The notes under the pieces were generated by a model. It was not told the origin of the DNA and did not search any database. It saw nothing but the letters and a program-made list of their open reading frames with translations. Both the position numbers and the translations under genes were made by a program. A stretch of 64,000 nt of DNA, taken from assembly GCA_040437565.1 (NCBI GenBank), contig JBDOQK010000006.1, positions 310,001-374,000 of the forward strand. The letters run 5' to 3'. Origin of the DNA: Albugo candida. Its lineage: Eukaryota; Oomycota; Peronosporomycetes; Albuginales. Shown one piece after another: positions 14,601-25,779 of the stretch (its first letter is position 1; each line of letters opens with the position of its first letter).

Positions 14601-17278
14601 AACAACACGGAGCGTCTATGCAGCCTACCAAGCGAGTTACAACGTCAAGAGGACCTGGAACCATTGTTGGAACGTCATATGATCGTATCTGGGTTCGGTT
14701 GGACGATGAAGATGGTATCTGGTTTTTTCATTCTTCTAAAATGATACGGATCGACGATCCAGCAGTTAACCAATTTCCAGAAACTGGTGGAAATAGTGCC
14801 TCGAAATATAATTTGAATCAAGAAAGCGAAGTGCTTATGAAAAATGATCAGTACAAGACTTCCCCCGAAATGCTAGGTAGCGACATAGGTCATAAAATGA
14901 GTCCAATGTTGTCGCGTGAAGAATTCGATGAATATTGTCGCTCTTCAGCTGTACTTCCGCATTTGCGTTTTGACCTTAGTCAGCATTTAATCGATTTTGC
15001 CAATGGATACTCTACAGAAAGTCGGGATGGAAATCCGTGGAACATCACACCGGCTCAGTTTCGAACTATGGTGTCACTGCAAGATAGCAAGAGCCTTTAT
15101 TTCAAGCTCAACAACATACCTATCGAATCGCTGCTGATACATTTTGCTATTTTACGAGCATATAACAGATTGATGGCATCCGTATTGCCTTTCTTTGACC
15201 TTTCCTGGTACACTTTCAACTTAAACAGTAATGATTTGTCATGCCAGCTCTTTTCTCAATCACGTAGATTACTATTCACCTACATCAAGGACAAAATGAT
15301 GGAATCGCTTTTAGCTCGAACAGCACTTTCTCCTACCCGTACAGAAGATGAGCTTGATTTTCCCGATGATATTCCCCAAATCACAATCAACCGACCCAGA
15401 GCCGCATCAGCTCGAGCTTCGTACATGAACAACTTACATCGAAGATCAAAAGAACCAGCGGCAAAAGCTACCATTTTTGTTAAACCGAGATGGCTGTTCG
15501 ACTCTCTTTTTGGCCAGGCTTTTGAGGCGATTCACTATCTGTCATTTGATCAGCTTCGAACAGTTTACAATCATCCTATGGATGATGGCCAAATCCGAAG
15601 TTTCAAAGTCAACTTTGACGGAGAAGGCGCTGATGATTATGGTGGACCTTATAGGGAATTTTTCTCACAATTCTTTGTGGAGCTTCAATCGCTTGCAGAT
15701 ACTGGCGATGAAGATGCGAGGTGCTTTCTACCCTTTCTTATGCCATGCCCCAATTGGCGGAACGGAACTGGGTCCAACAGAGAAAAATTCATTCTGAATA
15801 CCAGAGAAATGCGAATCTGCCATCGTGAAGCATGCTTCATGAAGCATAGGTTGCACGAAAAGGATACTCGACGTGAATGGCATTCCATTCATTTGTATGA
15901 AGCCTTTTCTTTCCCAATATGCGATATGGAGAGAAATCTGAATGATTCGAGCTATGCAGTAGACGAAGCGACGAACCCGAATTATGGCTCGAGTGTGCGC
16001 AATATGAAGAGGAGTTGTTCTTGTCATGTGCAGGAGAAGTTTGAGTTACTCGGCGACATGTTTTACTTTATCGGGCAGATGTTTGGCATCTGTTTGCGCA
16101 CAAGAATATGCGCTCACATGGATCTCGCGACCTGCATATGGCAGAGCCTTCTATCGGTACACGAAGAAGAAAAGGATGAATTTACATGGAATAATCAGAG
16201 ATCAAAATCTGACAAAGAAACACTGCAGATGTTGCAGGAAATTGACAGTGTATCATACTCTTTGTTAATACAGCTACAAGCGATTTGTGCTGAAGTTGCT
16301 CAAACTGACATTTCAGATCAAAGGCGAGTGATGCTATTCCAAAATTTGGATGCAATGGATCTGACATTTGTGACGCATTTGTCTGATGGTGTCCTTGTCG
16401 AATTGTGTACCGACGGAAGCAATCGTGCTGTAACTTTGGATAATCTTGCCGAGTATATTGCCAAGTGCTTACGAGCAAGGCGACGTGAGAATGTCCAAAT
16501 CATAAGCATCATAAAGCAAGGTATGGCATCGGTAGTTCCTTTTGCAGCTCTCTCGCTGTACACAAGCGACGAGCTCGTGAGGCGCTTTTGTGGAGATGAA
16601 CATATGAATATCGAGATTCTGAAAGAAAATACGGACTACGATGAAGGGATCTGTGATCAGGACGAATGTATACAGAGATTCTGGAGGGTACTATCTGATT
16701 TCACAGAGCAAGATAAACGTATGTTCTTACAATTTGTGTGGGCGCGATCACATCTTCCTGCCGGTACGAGTCGTTTTCATCAGAAGTTCAAAATACAGAA
16801 GTCTCCCGGCCTCGATACGGAACATTCAAATGTCGTGATTTCAGTGCCAGGAGGTCCAATGACCACAAGAGCTATTTCTCGTGCTGTTGATAATGATTTA
16901 ATTCAGCAAACTAGCGCAGAAACTCTGTTACAGAGTCAACTACAGATTGACCGTTCTTGCACGACGGCAACCGCTGAAGGGGGGTCAACAAGCATGGAGA
17001 CAAAGATGATTCCAGAAAAGTACGAAGATTCAAAACTTCCTCGATCGCATACCTGCTTCTTTGCGTTGCAACTACCACGATACTCTAATGATGAGATTTG
17101 CCGAAAGCAATTGTTGTATGCAATACACAACTGTGTAGAGATGGATGGCGATTTTCGGCCGGCAGACTCTGAATCAAGTAGCTGGAAAGAACTTGACACC
17201 GAATCACCTTCGACTTCGATCATGTCATCTCAAACGTCGCAACTATCAGAAGTAGGTAGAAATGTTTTCTTATCTTAA
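2643..17278 (+). CDS. giant HECT-type E3 ubiquitin ligase with RCC1, LamG-like, UBA and SPRY domains
   Basis: I place the start at ATG 2643 with exons 2643-2768, 2859-3022 and 3094-17278; the phases agree (0, then 2), and the introns are 90 and 71 nt. The long frame alone opens without an ATG near 2996, which lies inside exon 2 in another frame. After collapsing the 327-nt gap duplication (109 codons exactly) the protein is about 4,715 residues. Domains in order: RCC1 repeats (about 636-1030; recurring GxNxxGQLGxG units), a concanavalin/LamG-like fold near 2300-2500 (DWSISGWLYL), a UBA near 3106-3150 (MMGFPQSWCLLAL), SPRY near 3590-3730 (GCHHWSFRID, LFLGVCSD), and HECT from about 4150. The HECT hallmarks are WARSHLPAG and SHTCFFALQLP; the Cys at 17054-17056 is the expected thioester residue. 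The layout resembles the large HERC/HECTD ligases, but no one-to-one orthologue can be named. Substrates are unknown. Confidence 0.9.
11245..11798. repeat. 100-N gap (11472-11571) with 227-bp direct duplicate on each side
   Basis: 11245-11471 and 11572-11798 match by eye over 227 bp, exactly up to the N run. Repeat plus gap is 327 nt, or 109 codons, so removing one copy and the gap keeps the HECT gene in frame. This is best read as unmerged contig overlap rather than a genomic tandem repeat. Confidence 0.9.
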
Positions 17279-20200
17279 GAAACACTATAAAAGTTATCCG
17301 ATTTAATGAGTGCATTGCGATGCTGACTGCGGAAATTGATGCTAATAGGATATGTGCTCGGTCGAAAAAAGGAAGATTGGAAACAAATTTATCTTATCAG
17401 CAAAGTATTTTTATGTCATCGTCGACAGGATGGAAGACAAGAATTGTTCACTGGTGGGTTTACCAGAGCTCACAAATCATTATAATGCTGAATGTGATCC
17501 CTATATCGAGAGAAAAAGAGTTCGGATTTCACCCTCTCTTTGATAGAATGCTTATGAGGATTCATCAATTGTGAGCAATGGCTGCAGGCCTTCGCCAGCT
17601 TTGAAAACTGCGACAGATCAGGGTATCTATATGGAAGAGATTGTAAAATGAGTTGATATCAAATTGCTGACACGGATCGCCTTGCAATCGGTTATGATCT
17701 CAAGAGGCCATTTCCTTCAATCAAAATAATGACATAAGTCCTTTTATGAGCTCTGTTTGCGCTGCATGAGCAATTTAGCTGCAGGAAATAGTGCAAGAAC
17801 TATAAGCAGAGTTGTTCAATGTTGGAGATATAAGGCGATTCACTGCCGTATTTTTTGTACTTCGTCTTCTCACTTTTTCAAGAATCTGGCAAAATTTTGG
17901 TGAATGCAGGAGGTAGTGCTACACACACATGAGTCTCGCATAGGCAAACAGGTCATGCTTGGAGACAGCTTTGAAGACTACGCGCACCTTTCAGACAAAT
18001 ACAATGGATGCTTTTGATACCGACATTCAATGCATTATCCCAAAATGGTCTGCTGACGAAAAACGAACATACGTCTGTATGCGATCATGAACACACAACA
18101 GCGTTTCTTACAATATGCTAGCTTACCTGGTCCCATCAATTCTTTGCTTGTGTGCTTCCTCTTTGCGAACCAATTTATGGCGGGTTTGAACACTATCTAA
18201 GTCTTATCTACTGCGTTGCGACCACGCGACCATAGGACTGACGTGGATGTCATGCTAGATTCTCCAGCGTCTCCGTAGATTGCTAGGCTTTTGGTGGCTT
18301 AACATTTGTTTCCGGCAAGTTAAATTTTTTTGGGTTCACGGGCTGTTCAGGGTACTCACAGATTTTGTAGATGCCTTAAGAGCATGTAGTGAGTGTATAC
18401 AGAATCATTGCTTGCTTTTTTGTTGTTGATCATACTGTCGTGGTCTTTTTCATGCAAGTGAGTGTCTAGAGGTGCAGCTTAAAACTATTGTACGGAACCT
18501 TCTACTTCAAGCCATCGCTAGCCTACAGTAGTCTTCCTGTCTTAGATGTTCATGTGATGCACACGATTTGGTCACTCTACTTACGATAGCTAAAAAGAGA
18601 TATCTTATTTTAACCGGGGGAGCAGTACTAATCTTCCAACTGATATAAAAAATGTACCAGAGATATGCACTTTTTGATACGCCTGAAGATTGATGCTGCC
18701 CTGGCTGTGATATAGAATTCTTCCCATTGCGTATGCTGACGACTAGTACATATGTTGGAGTAATCCCCACTTTTGAACCCGAAATTTGAAGTCAACCATG
18801 TATGGTAGACTTCACCACATACAGGTGGTGGGCTGTACGGGACATATAATCAGAGGACGTGATGTTTTGGGAAAAAAATCTGAAACGGAACCAGTTTAAG
18901 AACAGAAATTCGAGCGTTTTCACGAACACATTTCACATCATTTGTCCGTGTGAAGTCATCCTTGTTCAAGCATTTGGAATGCACACATAAGGGAAGCAAT
19001 AGCACCCAGCTGCATGATGGACTCACCCTCGTCAATCAAATCACATATAACATTTTTTCAAACCAGTACTGGCATTACTAATTAGATTTGAGTGACAAAT
19101 TCGTAGTTCGTGTATGTAGAATTCTCAAGGCAAGTTTTGTCACTAGGCATTATGCTTTTGATAAAAATGTCAAAACGACGCGAGTCTTGGAACTCGGTGA
19201 TTGCTGGAGTACATTGACTGCTCATAAGCGAGGCGACTGTTGGCTTCGTGCGCAAGAGAGTCGTAGGGAACGTGCGATTATGAGCAGACAGTAAAAGTTT
19301 GAATATAAGCTTTAGTTTTATATCTACCTTTTCGGGCGCACTACGAATCAATAAAAAATGCTGCAGAAATCGACGTTGTGATGATCTAGGCAGGCGATTC
19401 AACCCCGCGAGACATGTGGAAGGTATGATCGAGATAGAGACGTGTCGAATTGTTCGATAAAGCAGTACAAAACCGTACATTTGTGACGACAGACCACATG
19501 TCCTGACTGACGTCGCTCAAATTGCCAATAATTACATTCTGGCCAAACATTTTGCATTCGGTAGCATTGTAAAGGCCAGCAAAAGAAAGCAATGTACGGT
19601 GTCGCTGGCTTCGTGACGATTCTATATCATGCAGGAGCTAGTCGCATTGTACTCATATCTCGGCTTATAATGATCTTTAGCATGTATTACCGGTGTGACA
19701 TGCTATGTATCGAATAACATATCCTTCTCATTCCGTCAGATTTTGGCAGTTGTGCAACCACTTTGTGCTTCAAGAAAATTAACATGCACATCCTATCAAG
19801 CAACAAATTACCCTGAATTTGATGAGAAGAGCGCATATCATGTCGTTTTATGAACTGGAGCAGATTAGTGAGTAAAGGAAGCCATTCGGCATATACTTGC
19901 CATTATGTGCTCTCAAAAACTTCTATCATCGCACGACCTTTGGCACAAAGCTAGCTGATGACGAATCACTGTGGGACAATCATGTGCTTTCTGATGCAGT
20001 GCGAAGTCGAATGGGGCTATAGAAGCAAAACCACAAAGAGGAAAGAAACGTACTGCTGCCAATATAGATTGTAAGGAACCCACACCAAACAGCAAAATTC
20101 TTGCGTTCTTCCTAAGGCAAGCAACGGAAGTAGCATAATAGATGAAAGATTACAGAAACAAGAGTATGCTTGAGTATGTAACGGTCTGAGCGATCTTTTT

Positions 20201-21527
20201 CATCAGGAAAACAAATGCATACAATCGAGAGAGAAACATTCGTGTCGAGGCCATCTATGGAGTCAGGTCTCGCCGTCGAGTACTGTGTCGCGCCAATGAA
20301 GGAAACACCAGTCAAAAGCACAGTGTACTCTTTTGCTCCAAGTAGCTAGCAGAATGCTGTTTCGCCAATGTCAAAAGCGATATACTGAGATCGTAGACAT
20401 CATGTAAACACACCTGGCAGCGCCTACTTGTGCAAGAGACATCAGAAATGTATTCGGAGATCGGATCACCATACAGTCTGGCGCATTTCTTTTCTCAAAT
20501 GCAAAACAGTCATTTTAAGGTCTAATATGTATGCAGCAATAGACGTAGATAGACCCGAATGTGTAGTTCAAATAAAGAAAAGTAGATCATACCCGCAGTA
20601 TGCCTTCTAATCTACCGTTCTCAAGTTGTATGACAGCGGTTCCGCTTGCATCTACTTGCAGCAGAATTGGACACCAAGATTGGCATCGCTGGTCGGGAAA
20701 CAAGGTATCGGTGACATCTGATATTTTAGGCTTTTCATTGAGCAGGTTGTATATTATACATCTCTTTATGTAAAGTTTGTGTGTCTTGCAAATCTCATGA
20801 GGATGAGTGGATCTTGTCGAATGCAGCGATTCTACTCAAGTTTTGGAAAGTCATGACGACAAAGAATGTGAGGGGAACTAGACTGGCGACAGACTTGTCT
20901 CAATATGCTTTTCTGGCGCGACATGACGTTCATGATAAACAAACGATTAGCCTGATATTGTAAGATGAGTGTTAACAATCGGACACGTTGCGATGATTCA
21001 AATAGCGCAACCACAAGGGTGGTAGGGCTGTGGAGGCACATCCCCTACCATGATTTCTGTAGAATTCATGGATCTATACATCTATGTAAAAGCCGCTGAC
21101 GTGCGAGCTGGCAGGTGCGCTATTGAAAATGTCACTTACAATGCGCGACAGCGACAGAAATAAGAATTTAGTGCTTAGGGAAAAGTGAGAAGTGTTTATA
21201 AGATAATATCGCTCAACGTGATCATAGCGATTAGTATAAATTGACTGATGCTTCCTGTCGTATCAAGTTGGCTCCCTCGTTGGTTCTTTGTACCTCGAGA
21301 ATAGGGCAGTATCTGCGGATCCGTATCAGGGTACAGCGCACCGGATTGTACCCGAGAAGCATCTGGTTCTGTCCGTTTCTACACGTGTTAGCTTTAATGA
21401 TAAATACTGTAAAGCGTAGGAGCGCATTTGCAAAAACAAGTATCGCGTCCGACTTCTCCCTCCCATATTCTTCCTGATTATTTCGATTCATAGTTTGATC
21501 ATCAAAGTCTATTAAAGATATATTGAG
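17279..21527. other. 4.2-kb stretch without recognisable genes
   Basis: Stops are frequent in all frames. The longest frame is a 132-codon one on the minus strand (19082-19480) with no family resemblance and no neighbouring exon that splices to it. I see no tRNA, no transposase, no terminal repeats and no tandem array. It could be a long intergenic region, decayed sequence or non-coding RNA. It contrasts with the few-hundred-base spacing elsewhere. Confidence 0.5.
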
Positions 21528-23615
21528 ATGCGAAAACCTGGCATCGTATCGAATACTGCAGGCTATCCGGAAATGGATGCATTTGTTCCTCAACATCAAT
21601 CTCCTATCTACAACGCGCAAAAATCGTGCCAGCTGTGTCCGGCTAACGAGTCCTTCGACGGGACAACCTCGAAATCATTACACGGGGCGTATTTTAACAA
21701 AAATTCACCAACTTCCCGATGCAGTGGGAATATGATGAGCAAGAGTGGGATAGCAAGTAGTACCAGGAATGCAAGAAGTCTGAATTACTGTCAGCAAGAA
21801 TCAACTAGAGGATATTCGGAAATTGCGATGAAAACCAGTGATCCGGATTCAGGCTTATGTGCGTCTAATTTGTATCGTGCTGTTGCTGCCTCCGCGTGCC
21901 ATCGAGGACAGCAAGAACAAATAATACATGGACAAAAGAAAACACGACAGTATACCAGAAATTCTTATGTCGGTTCAGAAAATTGTATAAGTGAAGTTAA
22001 GCTAAATGCCGCGAATTTGCATGCTCATTCAAAGCAATACAACTCTCGACGACGCACTCTATCGAGCTACGCTCATGTAGCCGAACATGCAAGAATTGAC
22101 AGCGGATGGCAAGTAGCAACGGACCCGAAGACTAAACGCTGTTACTATTACCATACGTTGACACGCAAAACAACCTGGAAGAAACCACGCGAATTAGTGG
22201 AAAAGGAAAAACGCGAGAAGGTCCAATTTTTTGCGACCATGGAATACAACATTAGGGAGAAATATCACACAGGTCATTGGCTCCGCAGAGACAATTCTAC
22301 AGGAAGTGACACTGACGCAATTTCCACGCCAGAAACGTACGGAAGTGGAAAGCATGATGATTTTATTTCTCGAGACTCGTTACCTGAATCTTACAACTAC
22401 AAGCAATATTCACCACCCAAGGGTTCTGACTATGACTGCAGTACAACCGATTTGTCGGTGGTAACATCTCAGCCATCATTGTTCCGCACTATTTCATCTT
22501 ATGAAACTACTGATTCAACCAAAAGAGACAGCAGTTGTGAAACATCTCCCACCTCCACGTACACATCGTCCCCAATAGCAGAGCGTATTCGTTTGGTTGT
22601 CGAATGTACGAATGATGACTATCTTCATAAACATGCGATTAAGACTCGGAACAAATCTACCTCCACCGTGTCTTCTGACTGTGTTCAGTCTTCATCGCCT
22701 ACTGGTCGTTCACGTTCAAATAGCACAGGTACTATTTACGTGCGCATGGGAACCATGAATACCCCAGATCAAGATACTACTATTGTGTGTGTTGCAACGG
22801 TGGTATTGGTTCACCTCATGGAAGCTCGAGCAGCGCCTATATTAAACAGCTCTAAATTTGATGTTTTTATCCGTCCGAAAGATTTTCAGCTGCAGCTTCA
22901 AGCCTCCTATGAACAAGAACCTCATGCATCAATTCCCTCAGTCCAAGAGATTGCTCGTTTTATTCAACGCATCTACTCACGTGCCCAAATGGAGTCGGAG
23001 TGTATCATAATGACACTTATCTATGTGGAGCGGCTATTGAAAAGCACCAGTGGATTCCTACAATTGCAAACATCCAATTGGCGATGCATTCTATTCTGTT
23101 CGATGATCATGGCGTCCAAAGTATGGGACGATCTGAGTATGTGTAATGCGGACTTTTCCAAAATATGGCCGGAACTGAGCTTACAAGAGATCAATGAGCT
23201 CGAACTGACTTATCTGCAAGCTGTGGAGTATAATGTGCGTGTATCAGCGGTCTCGTATGCAAAATACTACTTTCATCTGCGTTCAATGTGCGCTTCAATG
23301 GGATGGCTTTCTGCTTTTGAAGAAAATATCCCTTTAAATCTAGATGGTGCACGAAAGATGCAAGTGTTGTCGGAAGAATATCAGGAGCGATCCAAATTCA
23401 TTCCGGTCCCTCGTCGGCGGAGTCGCACTCTCGCCAATACACACAGCGTGCAAATTTCAGACCTCGAAAAAGATCCTGCCAATGTTCCGCTTTTTGATGA
23501 GAAGCGAAGCAAAGTAGGAGCTAGTCTCGAGCAATTGGTCCAGATGGAAGTACGCGGTGCTGGCGGTCTCTCGCTCTACAGCATGCATCGAATGGCAAGC
23601 TGCCAAGGAGTATGA
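21528..23615 (+). CDS. WW domain-cyclin fusion protein
   Basis: One uninterrupted exon of 695 codons from ATG 21528. The N-terminal 190 residues are low complexity. A WW domain follows at about 193-225 (GWQVATDPKTKRCYYYHTLT, then KTTWKKP), with the first Trp, aromatic block and second Trp all present; WW domains bind proline-rich peptides. A Ser/Thr-rich linker leads to a PHO80/Pcl-like cyclin box at about 470-590 (IARFIQRIYSRAQMESECII, VERLL, SMIMASKVWDDLS, LELTYLQAVEYNVRVS). Such cyclins activate CDK5/PHO85-type kinases. The C-terminal 100 residues are basic and unrecognised. The function as a CDK partner is inferred from the fold, and the WW domain may recruit proline-rich substrates. The combination is unusual in better-known lineages. 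Confidence 0.8.
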   Translation: MRKPGIVSNTAGYPEMDAFVPQHQSPIYNAQKSCQLCPANESFDGTTSKSLHGAYFNKNSPTSRCSGNMMSKSGIASSTRNARSLNYCQQESTRGYSEIAMKTSDPDSGLCASNLYRAVAASACHRGQQEQIIHGQKKTRQYTRNSYVGSENCISEVKLNAANLHAHSKQYNSRRRTLSSYAHVAEHARIDSGWQVATDPKTKRCYYYHTLTRKTTWKKPRELVEKEKREKVQFFATMEYNIREKYHTGHWLRRDNSTGSDTDAISTPETYGSGKHDDFISRDSLPESYNYKQYSPPKGSDYDCSTTDLSVVTSQPSLFRTISSYETTDSTKRDSSCETSPTSTYTSSPIAERIRLVVECTNDDYLHKHAIKTRNKSTSTVSSDCVQSSSPTGRSRSNSTGTIYVRMGTMNTPDQDTTIVCVATVVLVHLMEARAAPILNSSKFDVFIRPKDFQLQLQASYEQEPHASIPSVQEIARFIQRIYSRAQMESECIIMTLIYVERLLKSTSGFLQLQTSNWRCILFCSMIMASKVWDDLSMCNADFSKIWPELSLQEINELELTYLQAVEYNVRVSAVSYAKYYFHLRSMCASMGWLSAFEENIPLNLDGARKMQVLSEEYQERSKFIPVPRRRSRTLANTHSVQISDLEKDPANVPLFDEKRSKVGASLEQLVQMEVRGAGGLSLYSMHRMASCQGV

Positions 23616-23843
23616 ACAGTCTTACAGCGATGTACTTTTGTTTAGCGTAAGCTAGCTTGTGTTTTTTGTACAAAGAAATGAAAATATTAATGTCACCCGC
23701 TCGAAAGCATACTCTTAAGGAAGCACGTATCCGATTTTTTCAAGTATTTACCACGTCGAGCTCACTATGAGACAGATAGAATGATACAGATCTATTACGC
23801 TGTGAGAACTTTGAATGTATTCTCTCACTTGGCCAAACGGTCC

Positions 23844-25526
23844 TTAGCATCGTTCATCTTGATTCCTTTGAGAGAGTTGATACGGAGATGAGGATTTTTG
23901 TTTGCGAGGTGGCTTCATTGCAACGCCATCCACGACGGGAAATCGCTGAGCGAATGACGGAGTCCTTGGTGTCTGTAGCAATGTTTGATAGACAGCATCT
24001 CGTCGAGCTGGGGATTCGTGCAAATATCGAAACTGCTTAAATACTTTCATCGCGTACATTGCATCAATCACTGGATCATGGTCCGCTTCCTGTGGTGAAC
24101 AATAAAGAATGTGGAATTCGAGAAGTAGAACGTGATCTGTGTGATTTACCTGGATGCTTGTTCCCAGAAGATATTTGGCAACATGACGGAGGCTGAAATT
24201 CCGATAGCGAATTGTACCGTTTTGAGATTGCATTGGGATTCGGAATAGGTCCGCGACGTCAAAACTCTGTTTGTAGTCTTTTTCTTTAACAAGACCAAGC
24301 CATTCCAGGTCTGAAAAGGACATAGACAAAAGATAGCTTATTCAGCTCACTGCATCGATTACCTCTATTTGCTTGTTGCCAGTCAATTGTGCTCACCCTT
24401 CTTGATGGATTGACCCACAATGACACAATTCTTGGGTAGGATGGTCCGTAGCTGCATCAATGCTGAATCAAGACTAGGTGCGCCTACTAGATCACTGAGA
24501 AAACGGGGTCAAAGTAAGTCGAGCCGATCCTAATAGAAGTTGATGCAATCTTACTCGGGACTAATGCCAGTAAGCTGAGTCAGGTAGCTCACGATGGGCT
24601 TTTCCGGAAGTACGTATTGATCGTAAAATACTGTTTCGTCTTCGCTGACCACCGCAATTCGCGCCACATCACGATCTCTATGACGAAAAGAGTGGTTGAC
24701 GAGCCAGGCAAATCTGGCACTAGAGATAACGTACGAGTGTCCCACGCCGGTTGCTACACATTCGACATCGATGGCAAAAAACTACAACAAAAACCATCGG
24801 TTGCAATCAATCTGTGTTGATGCAATCAGAGCACAAAACGAAAATTCAATATGTACTTGCCGGTTTTTGCAAATCTCGCGTGGATACAGGTACAATTTCG
24901 CTGATAAATTCGTTCTTGGCTCTTTGCAACGCAGGGTTCTCCTCAATCTTTACTCTTCGAGCATTCTCGGGCGAAGATGTGAGTCTTCCTGTACCGGGTC
25001 CTGACTCCGAGTCTTCCCAGGTATCAGCCAAGCTTTTTGTAGGAACCTTTGTATACATCGGGCTGGGTTGCGCGTTTAAAGTATCATAGACCATGTTTCG
25101 TTGCGGCAAAATTCCATTACTCATATAATAAGATTCAAAGGGAGCGCTTGTTGGCGTTGGTGTGAGATTTTTGACATTCTCATGATTTTCACCTACTCCT
25201 GAATCAAAAGGTTCCGTGGCCCTACATTCTATTATTGAATGCGTGAATGGGCACGATGAGCCATTACGGCAGCCCATACTGCCATTGTAAAATCGGCAAT
25301 AATGCGGTTTCCCAGCCGTGTATTCCGTAGGTGTGTTCAAAGAAATCTGTTGCATTTGCGCTACTATTGGATTTCGTGGAGCCATGTCTTCTGCGACGAT
25401 CATTTGTACCCTATTTGGATGCTTCTCATGACGAAAGGAGCAGGAATCACCTCGCCAGCATCCACGGGCAGACTGAAAATACCGACAGGAAAGCTGACTC
25501 GAGTTGGATTTGGTAAATGTACTCAT
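23844..25526 (-). CDS. CCCH zinc-finger protein fused to REXO4-like 3'-5' exonuclease
   Basis: Five exons on the minus strand join in phase: 25526-24888, 24781-24555, 24494-24397, 24310-24150, 24089-23844, giving 456 residues. The N-terminus carries two CCCH fingers (CRYFQSARGCWRGDSCSFRH and CRFYNGSMGCRNGSSCPFTH), typical RNA-binding units. The C-terminal half is a DEDDh exonuclease: motif I AIDVECV, motif II around VGQSIKKDLEWLGL, motif III HDPVIDAMYAMKVF. YKQSFDVADLFR is typical of REXO4/ISG20-type enzymes, which trim RNA 3' ends. The 60-nt intron 24149-24090 is a multiple of three and stop-free, so an unspliced form would still read through. The fingers may steer the nuclease to structured RNA; that is inference. 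CCCH plus REXO4-like nuclease in one chain is not the usual animal or yeast layout. Confidence 0.85.
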
Positions 25527-25779
25527 CGAAATTAGGTTTTCTGGCTCAGAATTATTTGACTATGCATTCAGTCGCGCAAATTATATTTTTTGATTTTATT
25601 GACCAAGGAATCGCGACGTTTTTTTCAAAGCCAATATATCAATTTTGAAAAACAGTAAAGCTAATCGCAACTAGGACCTTCCAAACTTGATGTGCTATAT
25701 TAAGAGTACTTTCTCTATCAGACAGAAACACACTATCAAAACACTTGCTCGTTTCGCCTATCACGACATTCCGACACTT

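Noticed and set aside
15728-16563. Several 80-100-codon antisense frames in the HECT domain
   Set aside because: Shadows of the conserved coding strand.
19082-19480. 132-codon minus-strand frame in the gene-poor island
   Set aside because: No family resemblance, no flanking exons, and a length possible by chance in 4 kb.
24350-24400. Alternative exon reading STIDWQQANR in the exonuclease gene
   Set aside because: It looked like the conserved IDW block, but the next exon supplies DLEWLGL in phase and the stretch lies inside a normal GTGAGC..CAG intron.
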